A stretch of 64,000 nt of DNA from Chitinophagaceae bacterium (GTDB taxonomy: Bacteria; Bacteroidota; Bacteroidia; Chitinophagales; Chitinophagaceae). The notes under the pieces were generated by a model that was given only the letters and a program-made list of their open reading frames with translations, was not told where the DNA came from and did no database searches. This document shows, piece by piece, positions 39,930-50,523 of the stretch. The stretch's first letter is position 1; every line of letters begins with the position of its first letter. The DNA lies in the NCBI GenBank assembly GCA_016713965.1, contig JADJOC010000001.1:1-64000 (forward strand). The letters are read 5' to 3'. A program made the translations under genes and the position numbers.

Positions 39930-40795
39930 CGTTTTCAGTTTCTGCGTCAGCTTCTGTTTCTTCTTCTTCTTTTAGGTTTTCGATAAATTCTTTATTCTGG
40001 TTTAAGGTTTCAATTCCTCTTTCCTTATATTCCAGATAACTTTTAAGGTTTTTGTATGGTCTTGGAATACCCTTTTCTTTTGAGCTTTGTTCGTCAACAA
40101 AATACATCCAATAGTCATCGAAAATATGTTCACCCAATTTAGCAAAAATTCCTGTACCATTAAGCAATTCATCTATACTTTTTGTTGAGCCAATATTTCT
40201 TGTATTGCCACTGCCTTTTGTTGCTGATGCAATTCTATATTTAGGTTGAACAAAAAATTGAAAATCTCTAATGACAGATTCTATTTTTTCTAATTCATCC
40301 AATGTATAAACATCTTTTTCGTTTGGTTTGTCGTTCACTTGAGTATAAAGCACACCTAATACAATGTGTGCGGAATACTCGTTATATGGATATGTAATAC
40401 TTTCCCTTTTATTATCCCCTGTTACGGAAATAGCCTTGAAAAGTACCCAATGTCATTCCTTTAATTTTATTGTTTGTGTCCTTAACGGTACTTTTTATGT
40501 CAACGGCAAATTTTTCTCCAGACTTATTGGATATGAAGGTTAGGTCGGGATAAAAGTTTTGCTTAGTTTGATTCTCTAATGTCAAGTCATACTTTTGAGC
40601 AAATTTTTCAAACTCTGGTATTAGCAGTAACTCGATAACTTTTGATACCACTTTTGTGTCTACCGAAATAGTGTAGATTTTTCGTGAGATGTCGATAAAT
40701 CCTTTAACAATCCAGTCCCCTTTGTCGGTTGCGATTATGTTATTGTATTCTAAAACTTCTTTTTGAAGAGCTTCTAAAAATTCGTCTTTATTCAT
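39922..40795 (-). CDS. EcoRV-like type II restriction endonuclease (one frameshift)
   Basis: About 290 residues when one extra G in a GGGG run near 40420 is removed. Comparison with EcoRV from memory shows the same order of motifs: the VDTKVVSKVIELL helix, the catalytic NFYPDLTF and FAVDIKSTVKDT (PD...D-x-K), TLGTFQGYFRN, ITYPYNEYSAHIVLGVLYTQ, and the DNA-reading loop GSGNTRNIGS, which corresponds to the EcoRV recognition loop GSGNTTNIGS. Conservation of that loop predicts cutting of GATATC. The C-terminus has an acidic tail (EEEETEADAETENDD) not present in EcoRV. Confidence 0.85.
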
Positions 40796-40868
40796 TTGGG
40801 CTTACTGTTTTGTTTCAAAGATACTCACTTTTGAACTGTTAGGGTGTGTCCATGGTATTGCAGCTAAC

Positions 40869-41070
40869 TCCAATATTAGCGCATGTTTTTAAAAAAATTA
40901 ATTAATAATCAATCAATTAAAAAAATAATACGCAATTTATTAAATGCCAATAATATTGCGTATTATATTTCAAACCACTCCAATCAAAGCGCAATAGCAG
41001 TACTGCCGATGAACCGAGCGTGGCAACGATGCTGCCCAAAGAACCACAGCTGGTAACAAAAATTATTTTC
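40869..41070. other. Spacer between module 2 and glyA with a large inverted repeat
   Basis: ATAATACGCAAT at 40925-40936 pairs perfectly with 40955-40966 across an 18-base loop. A GC-richer piece around 40990-41040 (GCAGTACTGCCGATGAACCG) resembles intergenic repeat DNA. No gene is seen. Confidence 0.5.
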
Positions 41071-41093
41071 ATATTTTGGCGTAGCCAAAATAT
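41071..41093 (-). terminator. Terminator of glyA
   Basis: ATATTTTGGC-gta-GCCAAAATAT, 10-bp arms, 3 bp past the glyA stop on the minus strand. Confidence 0.65.
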
Positions 41094-41096
41094 ATC

Positions 41097-42396
41097 TTAT
41101 GCTAATTCCGGATACAAAGGAAACTGCAACATAAATTCTTTCACTTCATTTTTCACTTCCTCAATTGTTTTTGCATCATCAATATTCATCAATACTTTGT
41201 CAATAAAATTTACTACTATCTGCATGTGTCCTTCCTTCATTCCTCGGGTGGTAATGGCGGGTACACCTACCCGTATGCCGCTGGTTACAAATGGGCTTTT
41301 ATCATCATAAGGAACTGCATTTTTATTTAAAGTGATGTGAGCTTTGTCCAAAGTTTCCTGTGCTTTTTTTCCGGTAATATTTTTATTGCGGAGATCTATC
41401 AGCATTAAGTGGTTATCAGTGCCACCGCTGATAATATCATAACCTTTATGCATAAACGCTTTAGCCATGGCCTGTGCATTGGCAATGATTTGTTTGGCAT
41501 AAATCGTAAAGTCATCAGTTAAAATTTCGCCGAAGGCAATAGCTTTTGCTGCAATTACATGTTCCAGCGGCCCTCCCTGTGTGCCGGGAAAAACAGCCAT
41601 ATCCAGCAGGTTGCTCATCATTCTTACATTGCCCTTCATATCTTTTAAGCCAAAAGTATTTTCTACATCTTTTTTCATTAAAATGATGCCACCTCGTGGG
41701 CCACGTAAGGTTTTGTGTGTGGTACTGGTTACAAAATGGCAATGCTCAAAAGGAGAGCTTAATAAACCTTTGGCAATTAACCCTGCGGGGTGGGCCATAT
41801 CGCACAATACAAATGCACTGATTTCATCAGCAACCTTTCTTATCCTTGCATAATCAATATCGCGGCTATAGGCACTTGCACCGCAAATAATTAATTTAGG
41901 TTTTTCTGTACGTGCTTTTTCTTCCAGCATTTCATAATCAATCAGGCCTGTATCTTTTTTTACGCTGTAAAAAGATGGCTTATATAATTTTCCTGAAAAA
42001 TTTACCGGGGAGCCGTGGGTTAAATGGCCGCCCATGCTCAAATCCAAACCAAGAATTTTATCACCAGGCTGCAATATGGCCAGCATTAGTGCAGCATTGG
42101 CCTGCACCGCTGTGGGGTTGCACATTAGCATACTCACAATTAAATATTTGTTTCAGCCTGTCTATTGCTAATTGTTCTATTTGATCTACTATTTCGCAAC
42201 CTCCGTAATAGCGCCTGCCCGGATAGCCTTCTGCATATTTATTGGTAAGTGATGTGCCCATTGCCTGCATTACCTGTAACGATGTAAAGTTCTCTGACGC
42301 TATTAATTCAATGCCTTCTCTTTGGCGTTGTAATTCTCTATCGATCAGGTTAAAAATAGTAGTATCTTTTTGCATGTGTTGGTTATTTTGTTGCAA
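41097..42396 (-). CDS. glyA: Serine hydroxymethyltransferase (one frameshift)
   Basis: PLP enzyme converting serine and tetrahydrofolate to glycine and methylene-tetrahydrofolate. The N-terminal frame reads ELIASENFTSLQVMQAMGTS and LTNKYAEGYPGRRYYGGCE; two bases are missing near 42100 (probably one GC of a GCGC). The second frame continues ANAALMLAILQPGDKILGLD, with LIICGASAYSRDIDY, FVTSTTHKTLRGPRGGIIL (PLP lysine in TTHKT) and TSGIRVGVPAITTRGM. Restoring two bases gives 434 codons, the normal length. Confidence 0.96.
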
Positions 42397-42507
42397 ATAT
42401 AATTGTTGCGGTTAAAGTGGCCTATATCCAGATAACGTAATTATCGAAGGTATGTTAATAAAATTCCTAAATTCACCACTTTTTAAAGTGATTGAGAAAT
42501 TATTATT

Positions 42508-43521
42508 ATGAAAGCAATCATTCCCGTTGCCGGTGCAGGCACAAAACTACGGCCGCATACATATACACAGCCAAAGGCGCTGATACCTCTTGCAGGTAAA
42601 ACTATACTTAGCATAATTGTGGATCAATTGTATGAGGCTGGTATAAAAGATTTTATTTTCATCATTGGCTACCTGGGAGAAAAAATACAGGACTATGTAG
42701 AGCTTAAATACACTCATTTAAATTGTTATTTTATACAGCAAAATGAAAGGCGTGGCACCGGGCATGCCATATACCTGGCAAAAGAGATAGTAGGCAATGA
42801 TGAGGTATTTATTGTATTAGGCGATACAATAGCTGAGTATGATGTAAAAGAGATTGCAGCATCTCCTTATTCCATGTTAGGTGTGAAAAAAGTGGATGAC
42901 CCACGAAATTTTGGTGTAGTTGAGATAGAAACTGATGGTTTTATAAGCCACGTAGTAGAAAAACCGGCAATTCCCAAGAGTAATATGGCATTAGTGGGAT
43001 TATATAAAATAAAAGAAACCGGGCTTCTTTATTCATGCCTTGAAAATGTTATTGCAGGAGGGGTAAAAGTGTATAAAGAATTAAGTTTAACAGATGCTAT
43101 CCAGTGTATGATTGAAGGAGAGAATGTAAAGTTTCAGTCGTTTAGGGTTCAAAACTGGTTTGATTGCGGAAAAAAGGAAACCCTGTTAGAATCAAATGCT
43201 ACTTTATTAAAAAAATTTGGTGGAAATGTGCAGACGGGTAATCATTTTTTTGAGAATACTATTATTATTCCACCTGTAAACATTGCAGAAGGGTGTATTA
43301 TAAAAAATTCTGTAATCGGTCCTTATGTAACTATAGGAGAGTTTACCAAGCTAAACCATGCAATAGTAAAAGATTCCATTATTGGCTCATATTCTAACCT
43401 TTTTGAGATAGTATTGAATAATTCTTTAATTGGTAGCGACGCAGAGGTAAAAGGCGTAAGCAGAAACCTGAATATAGGTGATAATACTGCAATGGATTTA
43501 GGCGGGGGGATCAGGGAATAA
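42508..43521 (+). CDS. Sugar-1-phosphate nucleotidyltransferase with left-handed helix tail
   Basis: 337 residues, intact. The catalytic domain starts MKAIIPVAGAGTKLRPHTYT with QPKALIPLAGKTIL (the G-x-G-T-x-R..P-K nucleotide site). Further marks are RGTGHAIYLAKEIV, VFIVLGDTIAEYD (metal Asp), KVDDPRNFGVVEIETDGFIS, VVEKPAIPKSNMALVGLYKI and WFDCGKKETLLESN. The end has hexapeptide-type turns (IKNSVIGPYVTIGEFTKLNH, KDSIIGSYSNLFEIVL). It belongs to the glucose-1-phosphate thymidylyltransferase/mannose-1-phosphate guanylyltransferase class; the sugar and nucleotide cannot be told. It may feed the polysaccharide export genes that follow. Confidence 0.85.
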   Translation: MKAIIPVAGAGTKLRPHTYTQPKALIPLAGKTILSIIVDQLYEAGIKDFIFIIGYLGEKIQDYVELKYTHLNCYFIQQNERRGTGHAIYLAKEIVGNDEVFIVLGDTIAEYDVKEIAASPYSMLGVKKVDDPRNFGVVEIETDGFISHVVEKPAIPKSNMALVGLYKIKETGLLYSCLENVIAGGVKVYKELSLTDAIQCMIEGENVKFQSFRVQNWFDCGKKETLLESNATLLKKFGGNVQTGNHFFENTIIIPPVNIAEGCIIKNSVIGPYVTIGEFTKLNHAIVKDSIIGSYSNLFEIVLNNSLIGSDAEVKGVSRNLNIGDNTAMDLGGGIRE

Positions 43522-43631
43522 ATAATTTCCCCTTATTTATGGTTATTGAAAATAGTTTGTTTCTAATTATAAAATTGCCTACTTTGCATTTCAAAGTGCT
43601 TTTAACTTAATAAATCATAGGTTAATTAAGA

Positions 43632-44574
43632 ATGTTACAGAATAAGATAACACAACTTTTTTAAATTGATTATCCCATCATACAGGCAGGTATGATATGG
43701 GCCAGCGGTTGGAAACTGGCCAGCGCAGTAAGCAACGCCGGTGGATTAGGTTTAATTGGCAGTGGAAGCATGTATCCTGATATTTTGAAAGAACATATCA
43801 GGAAATGTAAGGCTGCGACAAACAAACCTTTTGGCGTAAATATTCCATTATTATACCCGGACATTGATCAGCATATACAAACCATAATTGATGAAAGAGT
43901 GCCTATTGTTTTTACCAGCGCTGGCAATCCTGCAACTTATACGCCTCTTTTAAAGCAGCATAATATTACTGTTGTGCATGTAGTAAGTAGCAGCAGATTT
44001 GCATTAAAAGCGCAGGAGGCAGGCTGCGATGCCGTAGTAGCAGAAGGTTTTGAGGCAGGCGGGCATAATGGAAGAGAAGAAACTACAACTTTTGTATTGA
44101 TACCTGCAGTAAGCAAAATTGTAACCATTCCTGTAATTGCAGCAGGCGGTATTGCTACGGGCAGGCAAATGTTTGCTGCAATGACACTCGGAGCTTCAGG
44201 GGTACAGATAGGCAGCCGCTTTATAGCAACACCTGAAGCTTCCTGCCATATTAACTCTTAAGCATGCCGTGTTAGCGGCAAAAGAAGGAGACACCAAATT
44301 ATTGCTAAAGCAACTAACACCTGTAAGGTTATTAAAAAATAATTTTTTTGAACAAGTTTATCAGGCAGAGCAGGCAGGCGCAACTGTACAAACCTTATTA
44401 CATTTATTAGGGAAAGGACGGGCAAAGAAAGGTATGTTTGAAGGCAATATGCTTGATGGAGAGTTGGAAATAGGACAGGTAAGCAGTAGTATTAATGAAA
44501 TAAAACCTGCTGCAGATGTGGTAAATGAAGTCTGGAATGAGTTTAATTTATCATTAAAAGCCCCACTAAAATAA
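43632..44574 (+). CDS. Nitronate monooxygenase-like flavoprotein (in-frame stop and one frameshift)
   Basis: FMN-binding TIM-barrel enzyme of the nitronate monooxygenase/FabK-like family, about 313 residues. ATG at 43632 starts MLQNKITQLF; an in-frame TAA at 43662 sits where family members have Lys or Asn before IDYPIIQAGMIW, in a T6A3 stretch where T5A4 would be normal. Then come SAVSNAGGLGLIGSGSMYPD, KPFGVNIPLLYPDI, VVAEGFEAGGHNGREETTTF, IPVIAAGGIATGRQMFAAM and GASGVQIGSRFIATPEA. A frameshift near 44258 leads to KHAVLAAKEGDTKLLLKQL and the C-terminal lid. An alternative start at 43692 would lack the first FMN motif. Confidence 0.82.
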
Positions 44575-44611
44575 TTACTATATTTGCCAAATTTTAAATT
44601 TAATATTTCCA

Positions 44612-47006
44612 ATGTTTGCATATTTTTATAATTTTTTTTTAAGAGTGCATAAAGCAATTTTAGTTACATTAATATTAGTGCTTTTTTGTTTTATAGGTAG
44701 CGCACAGGATCCTGTTGATGGGAACCCGGTTGAGCTTCCGCCATCTGCAACGCAGTTACCTCCAGCCCAACTTTACCAGGCTTTAAAAGATAAAAACTTA
44801 AATCCAGGAGACAATCGTTTAGGAACCGATAAAAGTAGTATTGATAAAGTAGATAAAGACAGTTTAAAAAGAGAATCAACCCCACAGTCTGCAATTACGG
44901 GTGAAGATACATATGGTATGCACCTGTTTACTGGGGGGAACAGTTGCGGCAATCAGCCAGCTATCCACACCTCCTTTGGATTATCCGATTGGGGTAAATG
45001 ATCAGATAATTGTTTCTTTATGGGGTGGCGCAGAAGCTACTTTTGAGTATACAGTAGCCCGGGATGGTTCAATATTTCCTACAGGGTTAGGTAAGATTTA
45101 TCTTCAGGGGCTAACTTTTGAGAATGCCCGGTCTCTTATACGAAGCAGGTTTATGAGTGTAGTGCCAGCGGGTACTAATTTTACTGTTTCATTAGGCCAG
45201 CCTCGTACTATAAATGTAAATGTGGCAGGTGAAGTAAATTCACAAGGGCCTGTTACAGTATCTGCTTTTACTAATGCTTTTAATATTATTGCCTTAGCAG
45301 GAGGTCCTACATATATGGCCAATTTGAGAGATATACAAATTAAACGGAATGGGCAAATTATTGAAATACTCGATGTATATAAATATTTAACAACGGGTGA
45401 TTTTGGTAAGCATATTTATTTAGAAAATAATGATTTTGTAATATTAACAACAGTAGAAAAAAGAGTAAAGGCAGAGGGGAGGTTTAAACGCCCGATGTAT
45501 TACCAGTTAAAAAAGGATGAAGGAGTAAAAGCTTTATTAAAATACTCTGGTGGTCTTTTAAATGATGCACTTAGCAGCGGTATGAAAGTTTTCCGTACAG
45601 AATTAGAAAAGCAAGTAATTAAAGATGTAAATGCAACTGCTATTATCAACCCTACTACAGATAATAGGTTGAATGATGAAGACTATGCTCTTGTTGATGG
45701 AGATATTGTAAGGGTAGCAACCATTAATCCCGGATTAATTAATAAAATACAAATTCATGGTGCGGTAGCATATCCGGGCATTTATGAATTACGGAAAGGG
45801 GACAGGCTGTTTAATGTTATCAACAGGGCGGGCGGTATTACTCCAAATACTTATTTACAAAGGGCCTATATATTTAGGGGAGCCGCCGATAGTACTAGTA
45901 TTAAAACTGATAAAATAGAAATAAACCTGACTGGTATTTCCAAAGATGAGCAGGGAAATACAAATAATATTGAGTTGTTAACTAATGATTTAATCATGAT
46001 TTTTGATAATAATCAATTTAATGACAAAGCCTATGTGGAAATATTTGGAGAAGTGAGAAAGCCGCAAAAGATAGGCAAATATGGCGGGATGACCTTACTG
46101 GATCTTATTTATTTGTCTGGTGGGTTAAAACAGTCGGCAGAATATGGAAGAATTGAAATTTCCAGCGTTTTAAATGTGGACTCATCTAAAAATATGCAAC
46201 AGCCAACAAGGACTGTTGTGAGAACAATAAAAATAAACCCCAGCTTGGCTTTAGATACTGCGTCCGCAAATATTGTATTAAAACCTTATGACCAGGTGTA
46301 CATTCGTAAAAACCCTGTTTTTGAACTTCAGCAGCTAATCAGCCTGGATGGGTTAGTATTATATCCCGGTGCATATCCTAAATTAAATAATCATGAAAGG
46401 TTATCATCATATATTGACAGAGCAGGCGGTATCAGGGAAAATGCAGATCTAAGCGGAGCAATTTTATACAGGAAAAAAACCCAATTTTACCGGGATAATA
46501 TAACCGCAAAAAAAGCAGATTTAGCAAATGTTCCGGATGGTGTGGATTTGGATTCCCTTAAGGCAGCCAATGCCGAACCTGTAAGTATAGAATTATATAA
46601 AGCTTTAAAATACCGGAATTCTAAACATGATATTATTTTACAGGCAGGTGATGTTGTATACGTGCCGGAAATTAATCCTTTTGTGAGTGTAAAAGGCGTA
46701 GTGCAATCACCTCTTAAACTTACCTTTGACAAGGAGCATACCAATATTGGCTATTATATAAGCAGGGCAGGTGGATTTGGAGTCAGGCCATGGCGAAGTA
46801 GAATATATGTTACATATGCTAATGGAAAAAGTAAACGGACTTTTAATTTTCTTTTTTTTCATTTTTATCCTAAAGTCGAAGAGGGATGTACCGTTAATGT
46901 ACCTGTAAGGCCTGAGGGAATACAAATGGGCGATTTTTTATTGAGATTAGTAGTTGGCAGTGTTCCAATAGTTACCGGAGCTATTATAGCAAGTATTATC
47001 AGATAA
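44612..47006 (+). CDS. Polysaccharide export protein with SLBB repeats, Wza-like (one frameshift)
   Basis: About 797 residues. A signal (ILVTLILVLFCFIGSAQ) is followed by a Pro/Gln-rich linker. An extra G or A near 44938 breaks the frame; the second one has the export-domain motif PPLDYPIGVNDQIIVSLWGG and VARDGSIFPTGLGKIYLQGL. At least four SLBB domains follow: VAGEVNSQGPVTVSAF, IHGAVAYPGIYELRKGD, IFGEVRKPQKIGKYGGMTLL, LDGLVLYPGAYPKL and VKGVVQSPLKLTF, and a C-terminal hydrophobic helix. It would form the outer-membrane/periplasmic channel for capsule or exopolysaccharide. It sits 9 bp before the Wzz-like gene. Confidence 0.88.
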
Positions 47007-47015
47007 GTTTATTTT

Positions 47016-48052
47016 ATGAATAGTAGCGAAATCATTAGTCATTTTGTAAGGCGGTCAAAAAAATTTAGTTTGCTTATACTTTTAATTGCTGCAATTTTTG
47101 GAGCCGCATTTTATATTGTTGCACAAAGAAGTGTGATAAAATACATATCCAAAGCTACTGTGTTTTCTTTAGGGAGCAGTAGCAATGTTGCTTTATCAAC
47201 TTCTTCAATTAGTAGTATTTTGGGTGGCGGTGACAGTAAGGCTTTTAGCAGTAATGAGGCTTCTATAAATATCATTGAATTAGCAACGAGTCGGAGAACA
47301 AGTGAAGAAGTTGCCAATTTACGCCCTGATCTTGTAGAGTTTGGCAATAAAAATTTTGCACGATTACTTATTGAAGAACACAATCTGCATGCAGGATTTT
47401 TAAAAAATAAGTATATTGATATTCCTAAAGATAGTTTGGGTATAATTAATGTCGGGGTTTCGCTTTTAAGAGAAGGACTAGCAGCAAAAATTAATAAAAA
47501 TGGCATATTGGAATTAGAATTTAAAAATAGTAATCGTATATTAGTCAGGCTTATTTCATATGCTTATATTGATAAAATATCAGAATTTTACATTTCTTTA
47601 AAAAAAGAAAAAGCACAATTGGATTATGAATTTGCAGTTAAAAAAACTGATTCAATTTTAAACGTGATGCAAGTAATTGATAAACGTTTGATTAAACTTG
47701 ATGAAACTACTTTTTTTGCTAATGAAGGATTACAACGCTACAATTTGCCCAGAATAAATTTAAATCAAGAGAAACAAATTATCCAGCAGCAATATTTTTT
47801 ATCGGTTAGTAATAGAGAAAATGCTGCTTATAAATTGCAAAAGGAAACACCAATTATTAAAATATTGGATAATCCTGAACCTCCATTTAATATAGAAAAA
47901 AATCTTCGCTTAGTTATACGGTTGTTGGATTAATTTTAGGATTAATTTTAGCAAGCTTGCTTTTTAACTGTAAAATAATATTGACTTATATTAAGCTTCA
48001 GTTAAATAGTACATCTGACAGTAATACTGGCGTAACAACAGAAATTAATTAA
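47016..48052 (+). CDS. Wzz-type chain-length determinant (one frameshift)
   Basis: Polysaccharide co-polymerase of about 345 residues. An N-terminal membrane helix (SLLILLIAAIFGAAFYIVAQ) precedes a periplasmic domain with TSSISSILGGGDSKAFSS, RRTSEEVANLRPDLVEFG and a coiled coil (KKEKAQLDYEFAVKKTDSIL). The proline-rich end ETPIIKILDNPEPPF is characteristic of the family. In an AAAAAAAA run near 47900 the frame changes to KSSLSYTVVGLILGLILASL, the second membrane helix, ending TSDSNTGVTTEIN. No tyrosine-kinase domain is fused. It works with the Wza-like protein upstream. Confidence 0.86.
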
Positions 48053-48062
48053 TATTTTTAAG

Positions 48063-49059
48063 CTAATACTCCGAATTTTTATACTTTTTAATTATATAAT
48101 AATTTATAGCTTCAATCGTGGATTTGCTTATTTCAATTTCGGCACCCGGAATTGATTTTTGAAGTAATTGTATAGCTTCAGCTTTGGTTCTTTGATAAAA
48201 TCCATCCCAATTACCAAGCCAGTGATAATCAAAATTTGAGTAATGGTTGCAATCTTTAAAAGAAGCAATTATTTTGCCCCCATCATTTAAATTAGCGTAT
48301 AAAGTTTTAAATATTTTAATTAAACCTTTATCTTGAATATAATCAAAGAGCCCAACGCTGTAAATAATATCAAATTTCCCTAAGTTAGATAACATAAATT
48401 GCGGATCAACTAACTTAAGTACGTTTAACCTTTTAAAATCAAATTTTTTCATATCAATCATCCGGCTGGATAAGGTAATCTCCGAAAAATTAAGGGCATC
48501 CTGGTCAAAATCTACACAGGTAATCTTTCCGTTTAATTTATTAAGTTGTACGCCAATTTCATATAATTCTTTAGACGAACCACATCCGATATTTAAAATA
48601 TTTTTAAATGAAATATTGTCTGCAGAAAAAAATTCTTTAACCAGTAATTCTTTAAGCTTTTCTTTTCTTTCACGTATCCCGACACCCAATGTCCTGCTTA
48701 TAGCATATAAATCTATATACTTACCTAAAAGATTGTCTGATACCGGATATCCTTTATACAGGTACTCCAGTGTTTCATTATCGCCTTGGTATCCTTTAGG
48801 CCATTCCAGTATACGGGTGTTAAGCACACTGTGTTTTGCAAATTCGTAATATTGATGCTTAAAAGCTTTAATATCATCTAAGTTTTCTTGTTTTGAAAAA
48901 TCTATTTCTGATTCCAGTGCCTTGTATATATTGCACAATTCAGCCCAGGCATTAAGTTTAAAAGTGTTATTTTGGGTACAATTTTTTAAAGTAAAATCAG
49001 ATAAGCGGTTAAAAAAATCTTTTTGAAGCAGCTGTATACTGTTGTTTCTGTTGTTTCAT
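48063..49059 (-). CDS. Class I SAM-dependent methyltransferase (one frameshift near the start)
   Basis: The main frame (291 residues, 48938-48063) is preceded in the same frame by about 28 more residues (QLLQKDFFNRLSDFTLKNC, NAWAELCNIY). ATG at 49059 begins MKQQKQQYTAASK in a different frame, so a base is off near 49020. An N-terminal helical part has LEWPKGYQGDNETLEYLYKG. The SAM site is KNILNIGCGSSKELYEIG with KITCVDFDQDALNFSE, followed by DIIYSVGLFDYIQDKG. The WP-GY-GD-ETL segment is reminiscent of proteins annotated as 3-hydroxypalmitate methyl ester biosynthesis factors; I hold this loosely. It is convergent with wzz. Confidence 0.75.
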
Positions 49060-49166
49060 AAAAGGGTTGTTGAGTTTAATAAATATTAGTTCCGGATTAT
49101 TGTATAATTCGTATAAATGTAAAGAAAAAAACTTACACAACTATATTATTAAAGTAATAAATTATT

Positions 49167-50501
49167 TTAAGGTTTTTTAAATGTCCATTTTATCATTTCT
49201 TTCCAGGTTGGTTTTTTGCCATATAATAAAATTCCGGTACGGTATATTTTTGCAGCAATCCAGGTAGTAGCTAAAAATCCGGCTATTAAGCATGCCATAG
49301 AAAGTGCCAGGTGCCACCAACTGACAGCCCCCGCAGCCGGTACGATGCCCATCATTACAATAGGGGATGTAAAAGGTATAATGCTACCCCAAAATGCAAG
49401 CGGGGTACCGGGGTTCTGTGCAGCCTGCGCCATAATGATAAAGGCAAAAATGATTGGCATGGTAATCGGCAGCATTAAGGATTGTGCTTCCTGCGCATCA
49501 TCACTTACTACACTGCCTACAGCAGCAAATAAGCTGGAATAAAATAAAAAGCCTCCTAAAAAATAAAAAATGAAGCAGGCAATGATTTTTGTCCAATTAA
49601 GCGAATGTAAAGCATCAGTAGCTTGTGCAATATTTTGGGCAGCCTCGCTAAATTGGGCAGAACTGCCAGTTTGTATACCTCCATTGCTTTGTATCTGCTG
49701 CACTTGCTGCATAATGTCGTTAGGTATAAAAAAATGTGCAGTCGTGGCCAGTCCTGTAATTAATATTATCCATAGTAAAAACTGGGTAAGCCCTACTGCG
49801 CCTATGCCAACTATTTTGCCAAGCATTAATTGAAAAGGCTTTACCGAACTAATCATTACTTCTGCAATCCTGTTTGTTTTTTCTTCCATCACACCACGCA
49901 TTACTGCCGCCCCATATATAAACATCGTAATATAAATCAATATGCCACAAAAAAAACCAATTCCATATGTAAGGCCTGAATATATTTGTTGTTTATTTTT
50001 TCCCTCTCCCTTCGTTTGTTGTAAGCTGATGGTCCTGGCACTATTTCTTATAGAATCCAATTGCGGACGGGACATGCTGAAATTATCCTCCAGCATTTTA
50101 TTTTCCATAGCCATATTCATCTGGGTTCGTATATAATCTTCTGTACGGCTATTCAATTGTTTTTTTACATCAATAGTTATATCGTTATTTAAATTATTTT
50201 TAATTGCTTTGATATGTATGTATGCATCAAAACTACTGTCTAACAATTTGTTTACAGACGTATCAGCGGTATAAATAAAAACTATGCTTTTGTCGCTTTT
50301 GTCTGCCAGGTTGTTTTTAAAAATACCTGTTTCATCATTCACGGCTATTTTATTTTTTCCTGAATTTTTAGCCGAAATAAATATTGATCCGGCAACAAAT
50401 AGAACCATTACCAGCGGCAACAAAAAAGTAGATAATAAAAATGTTTTATTTCTTACTCTTGTGCTATATTCTCTTTTAATAATTAACCAGGTCTTATTCA
50501 T
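49167..50501 (-). CDS. ABC transporter permease, NatB-like
   Basis: 444 residues, intact. The N-terminus WLIIKREYSTRVRNKTFLLS is the family mark, followed by a first helix (LLPLVMVLFVAGSIFISA), an extracytoplasmic domain of about 140 residues and then five helices from GLTYGIGFFCGILIYITMFI on. GVMEEKTNRIAEVMISSVKP is the cytoplasmic coupling loop; IIPFTSPIVMMGIVPAAG lies near the end. It works with the ATPase encoded upstream on the same strand. NatAB-type exporters move sodium or hydrophobic compounds; the substrate here is unknown. Confidence 0.88.
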   Translation of the reverse strand: MNKTWLIIKREYSTRVRNKTFLLSTFLLPLVMVLFVAGSIFISAKNSGKNKIAVNDETGIFKNNLADKSDKSIVFIYTADTSVNKLLDSSFDAYIHIKAIKNNLNNDITIDVKKQLNSRTEDYIRTQMNMAMENKMLEDNFSMSRPQLDSIRNSARTISLQQTKGEGKNKQQIYSGLTYGIGFFCGILIYITMFIYGAAVMRGVMEEKTNRIAEVMISSVKPFQLMLGKIVGIGAVGLTQFLLWIILITGLATTAHFFIPNDIMQQVQQIQSNGGIQTGSSAQFSEAAQNIAQATDALHSLNWTKIIACFIFYFLGGFLFYSSLFAAVGSVVSDDAQEAQSLMLPITMPIIFAFIIMAQAAQNPGTPLAFWGSIIPFTSPIVMMGIVPAAGAVSWWHLALSMACLIAGFLATTWIAAKIYRTGILLYGKKPTWKEMIKWTFKKP

Positions 50502-50523
50502 AGTATAAGTGTTAACAGCTTGA

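Larger units (their letters stand above)
38982..40868. mobile_element. Cassette-like module 2 (restriction-modification) bounded by inverted ends
   Basis: GTAAGCTGCAGTACCAT at 38982-38998 matches the complement of ATGGTATTGCAGCTAAC at 40852-40868 at 15 of 17 positions. The endonuclease and methyltransferase genes lie between. No transposase or integrase is inside. The outer bases GTwAsCTGC are shared with module 1. Confidence 0.55.
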
